Positions 45,951 to 54,959 are shown, counted from the first letter of the stretch. The stretch is 64,000 bases of DNA from Rhizobium lentis (GCF_014200175.1 NZ_JACHBD010000016.1:1-64000); one strand, 5' to 3'. A program made the numbers and translations. Notes: generated from the sequence alone by a model not told the origin.

Positions 45951-47556
45951 CCGTCACTACATGCCTCGAGCCTGGAATCCATGGCCACCGCCGAGGGGCC
46001 AGCATGGGTCCTCGGGTCAAGCCCGAGGACGACGGAAGTGTGGTGAACTCCGTGGCAAATCCAGCGATGGTGAGGCAGCAGCAGCCTTGCGCCTCTTGCC
46101 GATGGCCCTCCACAACCTCCGTCATTCCAGGCCCTGAGCCTGGAATCCATAGCCGCTGCCGAGGGGCCGGCGTGGGTCCTCGGGTCAAGCCCGAGGACGA
46201 CGGAGGGTGGGGTGAACTCCGCGACAAATCCAGGGATGGTGAGGCAATAACAGCAGCGTTGCGCCTCTTGCAGGTCGCCGTCCGCAACCTCCGTTGGGCC
46301 TCCTGCCGATGACCCTCCCCAACCTCCGTCATTCCAGGCCTTGAGCCTGGAATCCATGACCACAGCCGAGCGGCCGGCGTGGGTCCTCGGGTCAAGCCCG
46401 AGGACGACGGAGTGGGGTGAGCTCCGCGACAAATCCAGGGATGGTGAGGCAATAACAGCAGCGTTGCGCCTCTTGCAGGTCGCCGTCCGCAACCTCCGTT
46501 GGGCCTCCTGCCGATGGCCCTCCACAACCTCCGTCCCAGGCCTTGAGCCTGGAATCCATGGCCGCAGCCGAGGAGCCGGCGTGGGTCCTCGGGTCAAGCC
46601 TGAGAATGACGGAGGGTTGGGTGGGCTCCGTGGCAAATCCAGCGGTGGTTGAGCGAATAGCAGCGGGTTGCGCCACTTGCAGATCGCCCTCCCCAACCTT
46701 CGTCATTCCAGACCTTGGGCCTGGAATCCATGGCCACCGCCGAGGGGCCAGCATGGGTCCTCGGGTCAAGCCCGAGGACGACGGAGGGTGGGGTGGGCTC
46801 CGTGGCAAATCCAGCGGTGGTGAGGAAATAGCAGCGGCGTTGCGCCTCTTGCAGGTCGCCGTCCGCAACCTCCGTTGGGCCTCCTGCCGATGGCCCTCCC
46901 CAACCTCCGTCATTCCAGGCCTTGAGCCTGGAATCCATGACCACAGCCGAGCGGCCGGCGTGGGTCCTCGGGTCAAGCCCGAGGACGACGGAGGGTGGGG
47001 TGGGCTCCGTGGCAAATCCAGCGATGGTGAGGCAATAGCAGCAGCGTTGCGCCTCTTGCCGATGGCCCTCCACAACCTCCGTCATTCCAGGCCCTGAGCC
47101 TGGAACCCATAGCCGCAGCCGAGGGGCCGGCATGGGTCCTCGGGTCAAGCCCGAGGACGACGGAGGGTGGGGTGAGCTCCGCGACAAAATGGTGAGGCAA
47201 TAACAGCAGCGTTGCGCCTCTTGCAGGTCGCCGTCCGCAACCTCCGTTGGGCCTCCTGCTGATGGCCCTCCCCAACCTCCGTCATTCCAGGCCTTGAGCC
47301 TGGAATCCATGACCACAGCCGAGCGGCCGGCGTGGGTCCTCGGATCAAGCCCGAGGACGACGGAGGGTGGGGTGAGCTCCGCGACAGAGGCAATAACAGC
47401 AGCGTTGCGCCTCTTGCAGGTCGCCGTCCGCAACCTCCGTTGGGCCTCCTGCCGATGGCCCTCCACAACCTCCGTCATTCCAGGCCCTGAGCCTGGAATC
47501 CATGGCCGCTGTCGAGGAGCCGGCGTGGGTCCTCGGGTCAAGCCTGAGGATGACGG
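45951..47556. repeat. Tandem array of nine RIME-like palindromic elements
   Basis: Nine copies of an about 85-base element start at 45951, 46119, 46326, 46531, 46700, 46907, 47079, 47279 and 47472. Each begins CCGTC, has a first hairpin TTCCAGGCCTTGAGCCTGGA, a second hairpin GTCCTCGGGTC-AAGCCCGAGGAC, and ends GACGG. Spacers come in two related lengths (about 83-87 and 108-122 bases) in the order A B B A B A B B. All share AAATCCAGCGATGGTGAGGC and TTGCGCCTCTTGC words, so element plus spacer was amplified together. Copy 1 is most decayed. The arrangement resembles rhizobial RIME elements, which are normally single dispersed copies. Confidence 0.9.
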
Positions 47557-47557
47557 A

Positions 47558-47654
47558 GGCCGCTGCACTTCCTTATGCAACCGCCGCCGAGTTCCGGCTT
47601 ATTTACGGACGGCTTGAAGAACTGGATGTGTGGCGAAACCCGTTCTCAGTCTGA
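47558..47654 (+). pseudogene. Decayed 3' end of a second GST gene
   Basis: After the last repeat the sequence matches the end of the GST gene at 43800-43929: CTGCACTTCCTTATGCAACC and GGCTTGAAGAACTGGATG, to the shared CGAAACCC and a TGA stop at 47652-47654. About 35 bases are missing from the middle. The rest of the gene is absent; repeats abut it directly. Confidence 0.75.
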
Positions 47655-47704
47655 AGGCGCGTGAATCGATCGAGATCGGGCAACGAGCAGCGACCCATTC
47701 GCCG

Positions 47705-48064
47705 TCAACGCTGCGCCGGCTCCCACAGCTCGACCGGATTGCCCTCGGGATCGTGAATGCGGGCAAAGCGGCCTACCTCCGAGTTCCACTCATCCCGGGT
47801 TTCCACCGCGATCCCACTTGCCGTTAGGCTGGCCATCAGCCCATCGAGATCATCAACGCGGAAATTGACCATCCATTGTTGTTCCGCACGACCGAAATAA
47901 TCGGTGTCCTTCGAAAACGGGCCAAATATCGTCATCCCGGCCTCCTGCTGCCATACCGACTTGTGCAGGTCGTCAATACCGAGATGCTTTTGATACCATT
48001 CCGCCAGGCCGGCCGGGTTCGCCGCCCTAAAGAACACACCGCCGATTCCAACGGCCTTTGGCAT
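47705..48064 (-). CDS. VOC (glyoxalase-like) protein
   Basis: A 119-residue VOC protein, VGIGGVFFRAANPAGLAEWY at the start, NFRVDDLDGLMASLTASGI for the second half and IHDPEGNPVELWEPA at the end, with the usual metal-ligand glutamate. Substrate unknown. ATG 48064 follows GAGGAGA. It is convergent with nothing but repeats and lies beside the LysR gene on the same strand. Confidence 0.85.
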   Translation of the reverse strand: MPKAVGIGGVFFRAANPAGLAEWYQKHLGIDDLHKSVWQQEAGMTIFGPFSKDTDYFGRAEQQWMVNFRVDDLDGLMASLTASGIAVETRDEWNSEVGRFARIHDPEGNPVELWEPAQR

Positions 48065-48140
48065 AGAATTCTCCTCATCCTGAAACAGAATATGCAACCG
48101 ATCTGGCACGCGCGCAACCGTCGAGGGCAAACACGCGCTC

Positions 48141-49073
48141 TCAATTTCCAGCCATGGCTTCTGCCGCCGCAGCGTCGGAGACTTCCTTTGCCACCTCGGC
48201 GATCAATGATCTCAGCCAACGATGGGCGGAATCGTTTCGGTAGCGGACATGCCATGCCAGCTCGACTGGGAAGCTGCCGAGATCGACCGGCGCGGGGAGG
48301 ATTTTAAGGCGCGGGTCGCGGGCAAGGCGCTGACAGATCAGCCGGGGCAGTGTGGCGCAGTAGTCGGTCACGGCCACCATTTCCGGGACTGCCAGGAAAT
48401 GGGTGACGGAGACCGAGACATCGCGCCTGAGACCGGCCTGCTGGAGCATCTGGAACAGGCCGACGCGCATCCGGCCGGGCGGAAGCACGTTGACATGCCG
48501 CATCCGCTGATACTGTTCCTCGGAGATGCTTTCGGTGATCTCGGGATGATCTTTGCGAACGACACAGGCCAGCCCATCATCCATGAGATGCTGCACGACC
48601 ATGTTATCAGGAGGCTCGACGATCCTGCCGAGCACCATTTCCGTCGCCCCTGATATCGCGCCGGTCTCGGCCAGATCATTGCCGAAGGGCGTCAGGCGCA
48701 GCCTGATCCCGGGCGCGCATTCCCGCAGCCGTGCCACGATCACCGGCATCAGAACGAACTCGACGTAACTATTGGGGGCGATGGTGAACTGTCGTGTCGC
48801 CCGCGCCGGATCGAACGCCTGCTGGCCGAGAATGGCGTCATCGAGGCTCGCCAATGCGGTGCGGATCACCGGAGCAAGTGCCTCCGCCATCTCCGTCGGC
48901 TTCATGCCGTAGCGCTCGCGGATGAACAGCGGATCGCGCAACGTCTCGCGAAGGCGTTTCAGGGCATTGGAGACGGACGGCTGCGTCATGCCCAGTCGTT
49001 CGGCTGCGCGCGTGACATTGCGCTCTTCCATCAGCGCCACGAAGACAGGCAGGAGGTTGAGATCATGTTTCAT
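48141..49073 (-). CDS. LysR-family transcriptional regulator
   Basis: A 310-residue LysR protein. HTH (residues 1-60) contains FVALMEERNVTRAAERLGMTQPSVSNALKRL-type sequence; the effector domain carries SYVEFVLMPVIVARLRECAPG. This N terminus resembles the NodD/NahR subgroup. It is divergent from the DJ-1-like gene at 49195, with two inverted repeats between them. Confidence 0.9.
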   Translation of the reverse strand: MKHDLNLLPVFVALMEERNVTRAAERLGMTQPSVSNALKRLRETLRDPLFIRERYGMKPTEMAEALAPVIRTALASLDDAILGQQAFDPARATRQFTIAPNSYVEFVLMPVIVARLRECAPGIRLRLTPFGNDLAETGAISGATEMVLGRIVEPPDNMVVQHLMDDGLACVVRKDHPEITESISEEQYQRMRHVNVLPPGRMRVGLFQMLQQAGLRRDVSVSVTHFLAVPEMVAVTDYCATLPRLICQRLARDPRLKILPAPVDLGSFPVELAWHVRYRNDSAHRWLRSLIAEVAKEVSDAAAAEAMAGN

Positions 49074-49074
49074 C

Positions 49075-49122
49075 CAGATATATTGCTGAACACATATCTG
49101 AAATCAAAGAAATAAATTTCAG
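49075..49122. promoter_or_regulatory. Two inverted repeats between LysR and DJ-1-like genes
   Basis: CAGATAT (49075-49081) pairs with ATATCTG (49094-49100), and CTGAAAT (49098-49104) pairs with ATTTCAG (49116-49122). They overlap by three bases, giving a two-site array typical of LysR recognition and activation sites. Confidence 0.6.
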
Positions 49123-49194
49123 GAATAGGAAGCGGCGAGGCATGATCCCGTCATCGAAAGCGACCGATCACATCTGTCTCGAAAGGATCTCCAG

Positions 49195-49887
49195 ATGAAA
49201 ATCCTCATGGTTCTCACCTCGCACGACCAACTGGGCAGTACCGGCCGGAAGACCGGCTTCTGGCTCGAAGAGTTCGCCGCCCCCTATTACGCCTTCCTCG
49301 AGGCCGGCGCCGAGATCACCGTCGCCTCGCCGAAGGGCGGACAGCCGCCCCTCGACCCGAAGAGCGACGAACCCGGCTTCCAGACCGACCAGACCCGCCG
49401 CTTCCATGCCGATCCGGTTGCGCAGGCGGTGCTCGCCTCGACTGTAAAACTCGCCTCGGTCTCCGCTGACGATTACGACGCCGTGTTTTATCCGGGCGGC
49501 CATGGCCCGCTTTGGGATCTGGCGGAAGACAGCGATTCGATCGCCCTTATCCAATCGCTCTATCAGGCCGGCAAGCCCGTTGCCTTTGTCTGCCACGCAC
49601 CGGGTGTGCTGCGCCACGTCAAGGCTGCCGACGGCACGCCGCTGGTTCAGGACAGACAAGTCACCGGCTTCAAGAACTCCGAGGAAGATGGGGTCGGTCT
49701 CACCCAGGTGGTGCCGTTCCTGGTCGAGGACATGTTGAGGGAGAATGGTGGCGTCTATTCCAGCGGCGACGACTGGTCGTCCTATGCCATCCAGGACGGC
49801 CTGCTGATCACCGGGCAGAACCCCGGTTCATCGGTGGAGACTGCCGGCATTCTGATCGGCGCCGTCGCGGCGGCAAAGGCCGCCTGA
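49195..49887 (+). CDS. DJ-1/PfpI (Hsp31-like) type 1 glutamine amidotransferase-like protein
   Basis: A 230-residue protein of the DJ-1/PfpI superfamily, closest in layout to Hsp31/glyoxalase III-like proteins: LTSHDQLGSTGRKTGFWLEE, the elbow cysteine in AFVCHAPGVLRHV, and the conserved GGHGPLWDLAED with acidic partner. Such proteins detoxify methylglyoxal or act as chaperones. RBS is AAAGGATC. It is the likely target of the divergent LysR gene. Confidence 0.88.
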   Translation: MKILMVLTSHDQLGSTGRKTGFWLEEFAAPYYAFLEAGAEITVASPKGGQPPLDPKSDEPGFQTDQTRRFHADPVAQAVLASTVKLASVSADDYDAVFYPGGHGPLWDLAEDSDSIALIQSLYQAGKPVAFVCHAPGVLRHVKAADGTPLVQDRQVTGFKNSEEDGVGLTQVVPFLVEDMLRENGGVYSSGDDWSSYAIQDGLLITGQNPGSSVETAGILIGAVAAAKAA

Positions 49888-49912
49888 TCAACAGTCCTGG
49901 CGGTGAAGCCGA

Positions 49913-49937
49913 GGGCGCCGGGACAAACCCGACGCCC
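49913..49937 (+). terminator. Hairpin after the DJ-1-like gene
   Basis: GGGCGCCGGG (49913-49922) pairs with CCCGACGCCC (49928-49937) with one mismatch, 26 bases after the stop codon. No T-run follows; weak candidate. Confidence 0.4.
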
Positions 49938-50054
49938 TGGCCCCGCCCCGCAGAAGCGTTTCGAACGCTTCCCCTTGAGGGATCCCCTGATATCTCAGGC
50001 AGCTGGTCGGCTATAACCCACGGTCGGCCGCTCTTTGTTAGATCGCGGCGATAC

Positions 50055-50528
50055 TCAGAGCTTTCCCTCTGACAGCAGTTGGCGGGTCCGCTTCAGCGTC
50101 GACAGCAGGGCGGCCTTGTAGCCTGTTTCGCTATCGAACTGTGCCTGCTCGGCCTGCTCTTCCGGGCCGTTGGGCCGTTGGCCGCGCAGGCCGAGATAGC
50201 AGTAGAAGCGCAGCTGCAGCTGGCCGTCTTCATCCTCGAAGAGCTCGTTGACGATCGCTCCCTCGCGGGGCCCCGTCGCCTGAAAAAAGGTGACCTTGCT
50301 TTGCGGTTCCAGGGTGATGATCTCGCGCAAATCCAGCCCGGCAATCGTCGCCTCGCGCACGAAATAGTCCGGGTTTTCCTCCACGACATCGCAGCGGGTG
50401 CAGAGACCGGCGGGAAGAAAGAGCCGGGCGTCGCGTGCCTTGCGTTCAAGCCCTAGCCAGGCCTCGGCGCGTGTCAGCGGGGTTTCGCCTTCCGGGTTCA
50501 CCGGAACTGTGGCTGTGGAATAGATCAT
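50055..50528 (-). CDS. DUF1857 (AtaL-like) protein
   Basis: A 157-residue protein starting MIYSTATVPVNPEGETPLTR, with LRFYCYLGLRGQRPNGPEEQ near the C terminus. These match the DUF1857/AtaL-like SRPBCC family, whose members include proteins in fungal and bacterial secondary metabolism; function here is unknown. It lies immediately downstream (36 bases) of the NmrA-like gene at 50565, so it is probably in one operon with it. Confidence 0.8.
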   Translation of the reverse strand: MIYSTATVPVNPEGETPLTRAEAWLGLERKARDARLFLPAGLCTRCDVVEENPDYFVREATIAGLDLREIITLEPQSKVTFFQATGPREGAIVNELFEDEDGQLQLRFYCYLGLRGQRPNGPEEQAEQAQFDSETGYKAALLSTLKRTRQLLSEGKL

Positions 50529-50564
50529 GATGATACTCTTTTTGGTCAGATCGCTGTTGCTGCC

Positions 50565-51434
50565 TCAGGCGGAGGCAGCGGTTTCCAAGGCGAAGGCGCG
50601 ATATGAGCGGAGCGGGCGTCCGAGCAGGGCCGTCAGACGCTCGACGTCGCCCGCCTCGGGCAGCATCCCGTCGGTCAGGAAGCGTTCGCCCATCAACCGC
50701 ATGTCGTAGGCCATCCAGGCGGGCATGAACTGCTTGAGATTCTGCTCGAAGCCCTCGGTATTGTCGCCGCCGTAGGCGATCGGGCGGGCGAGCACGGCCG
50801 ACCAGATGGCGGCGATATCGGTTCCGGTCAGCGTCTGCGGACCGACCAGGTTGATCCTCTCCAGCGCCAGCGGCTCTGCAGCCTGTTCGCGGCGCAGCAG
50901 CTCAAGGGTGGCGATCTCGGCGATGTCACGAATATCGATCATTGCGAGACCCTTGGCGCCGATCGGCATCGGGTAGGCGCCGTAGCCGGTGATCACGTCT
51001 TTGACCATCAGATCGTTCTGGATGAAATATGCCGGGCGCAGGATCGTCGCGTTGAAACCCATCTGCTCGATCATTCGCTCGACACCGAACTTGCCGGCGA
51101 AATGCGGCACGTTGACATAGACATCGGCGTGGATCACCGAGAGATAGACGATCCGCTCGATGCCGGCCGATCGGGCGACGTTCAGCGCAATCAAAGCCTG
51201 GGTGAATTCATCCGGCACCACGGCGCTAAGCAGGAACAGGGTCGACACGCCTGACATGGCATTGCGCAGCGAGTCGACGTTGAGGAAGTCGCCCTTCACG
51301 ACGCTGACCTCCGCCGGGAATTGGGCTTTCGACGGTTCGCGGACAAGGGCACGGACATCGACGCCGCGCTTGACGAGGTGTTCGACGATTTGGCGGCCAA
51401 CATTGCCTGTGGCGCCGGTAACGAGAATGGTCAT
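50565..51434 (-). CDS. NmrA-like NAD(P)H-dependent oxidoreductase
   Basis: A 289-residue atypical SDR with TILVTGATGNVGRQIVEHLV at the N terminus, then DVRALVREPSKAQ, IVYLSVIHADVYVNVPHFAG and the C-terminal PAWMAYDMRLMGERFL. The family includes azoreductase-like and NmrA redox-sensing proteins. GGAGAAAG precedes the ATG at 51434. It is divergent from the LysR gene at 51539. Confidence 0.85.
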   Translation of the reverse strand: MTILVTGATGNVGRQIVEHLVKRGVDVRALVREPSKAQFPAEVSVVKGDFLNVDSLRNAMSGVSTLFLLSAVVPDEFTQALIALNVARSAGIERIVYLSVIHADVYVNVPHFAGKFGVERMIEQMGFNATILRPAYFIQNDLMVKDVITGYGAYPMPIGAKGLAMIDIRDIAEIATLELLRREQAAEPLALERINLVGPQTLTGTDIAAIWSAVLARPIAYGGDNTEGFEQNLKQFMPAWMAYDMRLMGERFLTDGMLPEAGDVERLTALLGRPLRSYRAFALETAASA

Positions 51435-51497
51435 GGTCTTTCTCCGCGTTGGGTTGCTTGACACCTCGAATATGTGTGGTTCACTGGCAGTCCGATA

Positions 51498-51523
51498 GAC
51501 GGCAATTCTAGACAAACCGTCTC
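51498..51523. promoter_or_regulatory. Inverted repeat in NmrA/LysR divergent region
   Basis: AGACGG (51498-51503) and CCGTCT (51518-51523) are perfect arms 14 bases apart, lying 16 bases before the LysR start and 64 bases before the oxidoreductase start. Confidence 0.5.
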
Positions 51524-51538
51524 GCTGATGGAACGGAC

Positions 51539-52429
51539 ATGGATCTTCTTGCGCTTGCCGATTTCAATCTTGTCGCCCGCCATGGCGGCTTCGGCAAAGC
51601 GGCACGGGCGACGGGCCGACCGAAGGCAACATTGTCGCGCCGGGTCGCCGAGCTGGAAAGCGCCCTCACTCTGCGACTGTTTGAACGGGGTGCGCGCAAT
51701 CTGAAGCTCACCGAGGAAGGGCGGGCGCTGTTCGAGCGGACGGGGGCGCTGCTTGCCGAACTGGACGAAACGGCTGCAGCGATTGCCTCAGGCGGTCAAA
51801 GACCCAAGGGCAGATTGCGCATCAGCGCACCCTTGCACTTTTCCCAGACCGCCATGGGCAGGATCGCCGCGGGCTTTGCCCTCGAATATCCGGAGGTCAG
51901 GCTCGAGGTGACGAGTGAGGACCGGTCCGTCGATATGATCGAGGAAGGCTACGACCTGGTCATCCGGGTCAATCCCGATCCCGACGAAAGCCTGGTCGGA
52001 CGGGCCTTTCTGCGCGACCGGCTGGTGGTGGTGGCAAGCCCCAACCTTCCCCGCCCGACCGGCGGACGTGCGGCTCCCGGCGTTGCGCGTGGCGCAGGCG
52101 AAGCGCAAATATGGCGGGTGAAGACCGCCGGCGGCCAGTCGACGATCAGGATCGAACCCGTGCTCACTTTGTCAACGCTCATCACGATCCGGGATGCGGT
52201 GCGCGCCGGCGTCGGTGCGGGACGTCTTCCCATATCGCTGGTGAGCCACGACCTGGCGGATGGCACATTGGTCAGTTGGGGGGACATCGACGGGCCGGAG
52301 ATCGCTCTCTGGACGCTCTACCCCTCTCGGCGGCTGCTGAGCGCGCGCGTGTCGGCGTTCCTGGACTTTTTGAAACAGGCGTTCCCTAACGGGACGCCTG
52401 ATGAACTCGCCGCCTATATCGGCAGGTGA
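51539..52429 (+). CDS. LysR-family transcriptional regulator
   Basis: A 296-residue LysR protein with the HTH in FNLVARHGGFGKAARATGRP and TLSRRVAELESALTLRLFER. The effector domain holds LRISAPLHFSQTAMGRIAAG and LEVTSEDRSVDMIEEGYDLV. Probably it activates the divergent NmrA-like oxidoreductase. A perfect 14-base hairpin follows about 100 bases later. Confidence 0.9.
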   Translation: MDLLALADFNLVARHGGFGKAARATGRPKATLSRRVAELESALTLRLFERGARNLKLTEEGRALFERTGALLAELDETAAAIASGGQRPKGRLRISAPLHFSQTAMGRIAAGFALEYPEVRLEVTSEDRSVDMIEEGYDLVIRVNPDPDESLVGRAFLRDRLVVVASPNLPRPTGGRAAPGVARGAGEAQIWRVKTAGGQSTIRIEPVLTLSTLITIRDAVRAGVGAGRLPISLVSHDLADGTLVSWGDIDGPEIALWTLYPSRRLLSARVSAFLDFLKQAFPNGTPDELAAYIGR

Positions 52430-52530
52430 TGCCGCGCTTTGCCGGCGCATGGACGAGCTCCGGCATTGACTTTATAAGCCTCGTCAATGCGATCGTCATG
52501 GCCGGGACGGGCACAATCGCGAGCACTGCG

Positions 52531-52578
52531 AGAGCATGATGCCGATAAGCGAGCCGCTTTCTGACGGCATCATGCTCT
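52531..52578 (+). terminator. Perfect 14-bp hairpin between convergent LysR and SDR
   Basis: AGAGCATGATGCCG (52531-52544) pairs exactly with CGGCATCATGCTCT (52565-52578), followed by TACTCTTTTATT. It can act as a terminator for the LysR gene and resembles a repeated rhizobial hairpin. It lies between convergent genes. Confidence 0.7.
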
Positions 52579-52666
52579 TACTCTTTTATTCAGATCAGGA
52601 TCGAGATTTCAGGCCGGCCCCGGCCTAAACACCCACCTCCGTGATCCGAAGAGAGCGGAAATGCCC

Positions 52667-53413
52667 TCAACGGAAGCCGCCGCTGGCGGCCAGCCGTTCG
52701 CCGGTCATCCAGCGGGCGTCGTCGGACGCAAGGAAGACGGCGACGCCGGCTATATCGTCCGGCTGGCCGATGCGGGCAAGCGGCGTCTGGGCGACGACGG
52801 TCTGCTCGAGATCCGAGCCGATGACTCCGGCCGTGTGCGTCCCCTCGGTCTCGACCATGCCCGGCAGGATGGCGTTGACGCGGATCTTGCGCGGGCCGAG
52901 TTCCTTGGCGAGCACGCTGTTGATGCCCTCCACGGCGCCCTTGGTGCCGGTGTAGACGGCAGAGGCCGGCGGCGCCATGCTGGTGACCACCGAGGAGATG
53001 TTGATGACACTGCCGCCCTCACCGAGGTGCTTGACCGCCGCCTGGGTGGTCAGGAGAACGCCGAGCACGTTGACGTCGAAGATGCGGCGATAATGGTCCT
53101 CGGTCACTTCCTCGATCGGGGCGAATTCGTAGACGCCTGAGTTGTTGACCAAGACGTCGAGCTTGCCGAATTCCTTGACGGCGGCATCGACCAGCCCCTG
53201 CGCCTGGTCGGCCTTGGAAACATCGCCCTGAACCGCGATGGCCTTGCCGCCGGCGGCGCCGATCGCCTCGACCACGGCGTCGGCTCCCGCCTTGCTCGAG
53301 GCGTAATTCACCACCACCTTTGCCCCTTCGGCCGCCAGCGCCTTGGCAATCGCCGCGCCGATGCCTTTGGAGGCCCCCGTGACCACTGCGACCTTTCCGG
53401 TGAGCTTCGCCAT
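52667..53413 (-). CDS. Short-chain dehydrogenase/reductase (FabG-like)
   Basis: A 248-residue SDR: KVAVVTGASKGIGAAIAKAL at the N terminus, VLVNNSGVYEF, the catalytic YTGTKGAVEGI and MTGERLAASGGFR at the end. Structure and length match 3-oxoacyl-ACP reductase-like SDRs. The start at 53413 has AAGGA upstream; the frame to 53464 is rejected as an upstream extension. It is divergent from the ArsR regulator at 53520. Confidence 0.9.
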   Translation of the reverse strand: MAKLTGKVAVVTGASKGIGAAIAKALAAEGAKVVVNYASSKAGADAVVEAIGAAGGKAIAVQGDVSKADQAQGLVDAAVKEFGKLDVLVNNSGVYEFAPIEEVTEDHYRRIFDVNVLGVLLTTQAAVKHLGEGGSVINISSVVTSMAPPASAVYTGTKGAVEGINSVLAKELGPRKIRVNAILPGMVETEGTHTAGVIGSDLEQTVVAQTPLARIGQPDDIAGVAVFLASDDARWMTGERLAASGGFR

Positions 53414-53464
53414 TTTGAATTCCTTCTGATCCGGACTGCTGCCGGGATTGGCAGCTTGTTCCAT

Positions 53465-53483
53465 AGTTCAGAAATTCGGAACT
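53465..53483. promoter_or_regulatory. Inverted repeat in SDR/ArsR divergent region
   Basis: AGTTC (53465-53469) and GAACT (53479-53483) flank a nine-base centre, midway between the two start codons. Likely operator of the ArsR regulator. Confidence 0.45.
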
Positions 53484-53519
53484 GTTGATCTCGATGTCAA
53501 GGGGCGCTATATAAAATTC

Positions 53520-53894
53520 ATGAGACCGCTCTTTCACCCAGCCTTGGAGGATATACGCCCGGAGGCGATCCTTTATGCGCTGTCCGATCCCGAGCGCGTT
53601 GCCATCTTCGCAAAGCTTGCCACCGCCGGCTGCGGCGGCACGTGCTCGGCCCTTGCCGACCTTGGCGACCGCATCATTCCAAAATCGTCGCTCTCCAACC
53701 ATTTCAAGGTGCTGCGCGAATCCGGCCTGATCCGCAGCGAGCGCCAGGGTGTGGAGATGCGCAACCAGACCCGTTGCGCGGAGCTCGACGCACGCTTCCC
53801 GGGGCTGATCCGATCGATCCTGGTGGCTTATGGGCAGCTTCCAGCGCAGTTGGAGACGATGTCAGGGGAAGAAAAAAGCCGCGACAGGCGATGA
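53520..53894 (+). CDS. ArsR-family regulator
   Basis: A 124-residue ArsR-type regulator: LYALSDPERVAIFAKLATAG, recognition helix IPKSSLSNHFKVLRESGLIR, and EMRNQTRCAELDARFPGL. It has cysteines in TAGCGGTCSALADL that could form a metal or thiol sensor, but that is inference. It is divergent from the SDR gene, its likely target. ATG at 53520 gives the family N terminus; the frame extends to 53448. Confidence 0.88.
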   Translation: MRPLFHPALEDIRPEAILYALSDPERVAIFAKLATAGCGGTCSALADLGDRIIPKSSLSNHFKVLRESGLIRSERQGVEMRNQTRCAELDARFPGLIRSILVAYGQLPAQLETMSGEEKSRDRR

Positions 53895-54095
53895 GCCGGC
53901 GCGGCGCTGGCTGAGGCTTTACCCCTGACCGATGAGACCGATATCCGCCGCTGCCCTTAAGGTCCGGCTTGCTTTTGGCGCATCCGTCAACGTTCGCGGG
54001 GCGCCTTGAACACGGGATGACCACGCCTCAAGCCACGCTCGCGCGTGGCAGGAGTGCGTGAAGAAGGCAACCGTTTGGGGGCGCCTCCTGTTTCG

Positions 54096-54353
54096 TCAAG
54101 CCGGACGTCTGATCATTCTTGCAATAGCGATCAGGATGCAGGCTCCGATGAAGCCCGCGATCAGATAACCCAGCCATCCGCCAAGAGCGACGCCGAAGAG
54201 CGACAAGATAAAGTTGGCGACGATGGCGCCGACAATACCGAGAAGAACGTTCATCAGCACGCCCATGTTGCTCTTCATGAACATCTCGGCGAGCCAGCCG
54301 GCAATGCCGCCGACGATGATTGCGGCGATCCAACCGATACCTTCATTTTCCAT
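54096..54353 (-). CDS. GlsB/YeaQ/YmgE-family membrane protein
   Basis: An 85-residue membrane protein with three helices: IGWIAAIIVGGIAGWLAEMF, MNVLLGIVGAIVANFIL and LGYLIAGFIGACILIAIARM. The family (transglycosylase-associated, GlsB/YeaQ/YmgE) is small, stress-linked and of unknown function. The ATG at 54353 gives the canonical MENEGIGW start. Confidence 0.88.
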   Translation of the reverse strand: MENEGIGWIAAIIVGGIAGWLAEMFMKSNMGVLMNVLLGIVGAIVANFILSLFGVALGGWLGYLIAGFIGACILIAIARMIRRPA

Positions 54354-54541
54354 GGAATTTCCCCATTGTGAATTATTGAGCGCCGGCGCCGGCCATCGTG
54401 TCACGCAGATCGAGCGAAACCGAAGGCGAAGCGACAAGGCTATAACCTTCCGCGACGCGAGTTGGTTCCATAAGGCCCCGCCCCAAGGCGGTGCGTGCTC
54501 TTGTTGATCCCGTTCAGATCACTTGTGGGCCCGGACTCTTT

Positions 54542-54808
54542 TCATGCAAAGCGCATCGCTGATCGTGCACGCGCCTTCGCCGCGACTTCGGCACGGTCGC
54601 GAGGCGGCTGTGAGGTCTCCAGCGAATGAAGCAGTTCCTGGGCGCACTTCGCGGTCGCATTGACCGCCTGTTCGAACGCCGCCTCGTTGCGTTTCGAGGG
54701 TTTGTTGGTCCCGCTCAGCTTCCGCACGAACTGCAATGCGGCATCATGGATCTCCTCGTCCGTCGCCGGCGGATCGAAATTGAAGAGAGGCTTGATATTT
54801 CGGCACAT
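54542..54808 (-). CDS. DUF2277-family protein
   Basis: An 88-residue protein, MCRNIKPLFNFDPPATDEEI and then ALQFVRKLSGTNKPSKRNEA, ending in RAEVAAKARARSAMRFA. This is a strong match to the DUF2277 family of small soluble alpha-helical proteins common in Proteobacteria and Actinobacteria. GGAGCAAGTC precedes the ATG. Function unknown. Confidence 0.88.
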   Translation of the reverse strand: MCRNIKPLFNFDPPATDEEIHDAALQFVRKLSGTNKPSKRNEAAFEQAVNATAKCAQELLHSLETSQPPRDRAEVAAKARARSAMRFA

Positions 54809-54959
54809 GACTTGCTCCCGTCGTCTCCCCTCCCATTCGGGAGGATTGCTTGCCATAAACTAGTCGCGTGACCGTAAATGACAAACGGTCTGGTCGTCAG
54901 CAACGCAATCGGCAAACAGCGCGGCAAGGCGAAGTATGGCAGCAACGGCACCCCACCCT

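Noticed and set aside
45951-47556. Possible CRISPR array
   Set aside because: Repeats are about 85 bases with internal palindromes, spacers are homologous to each other and no cas gene is nearby.
45944-47617. Several long ORFs (up to 328 codons) across the repeat array on both strands
   Set aside because: They translate the RIME-like palindromes repeatedly (for example SSGLTRGPTP) and arise because repeat spacing keeps frames open; no start signal or family supports them.
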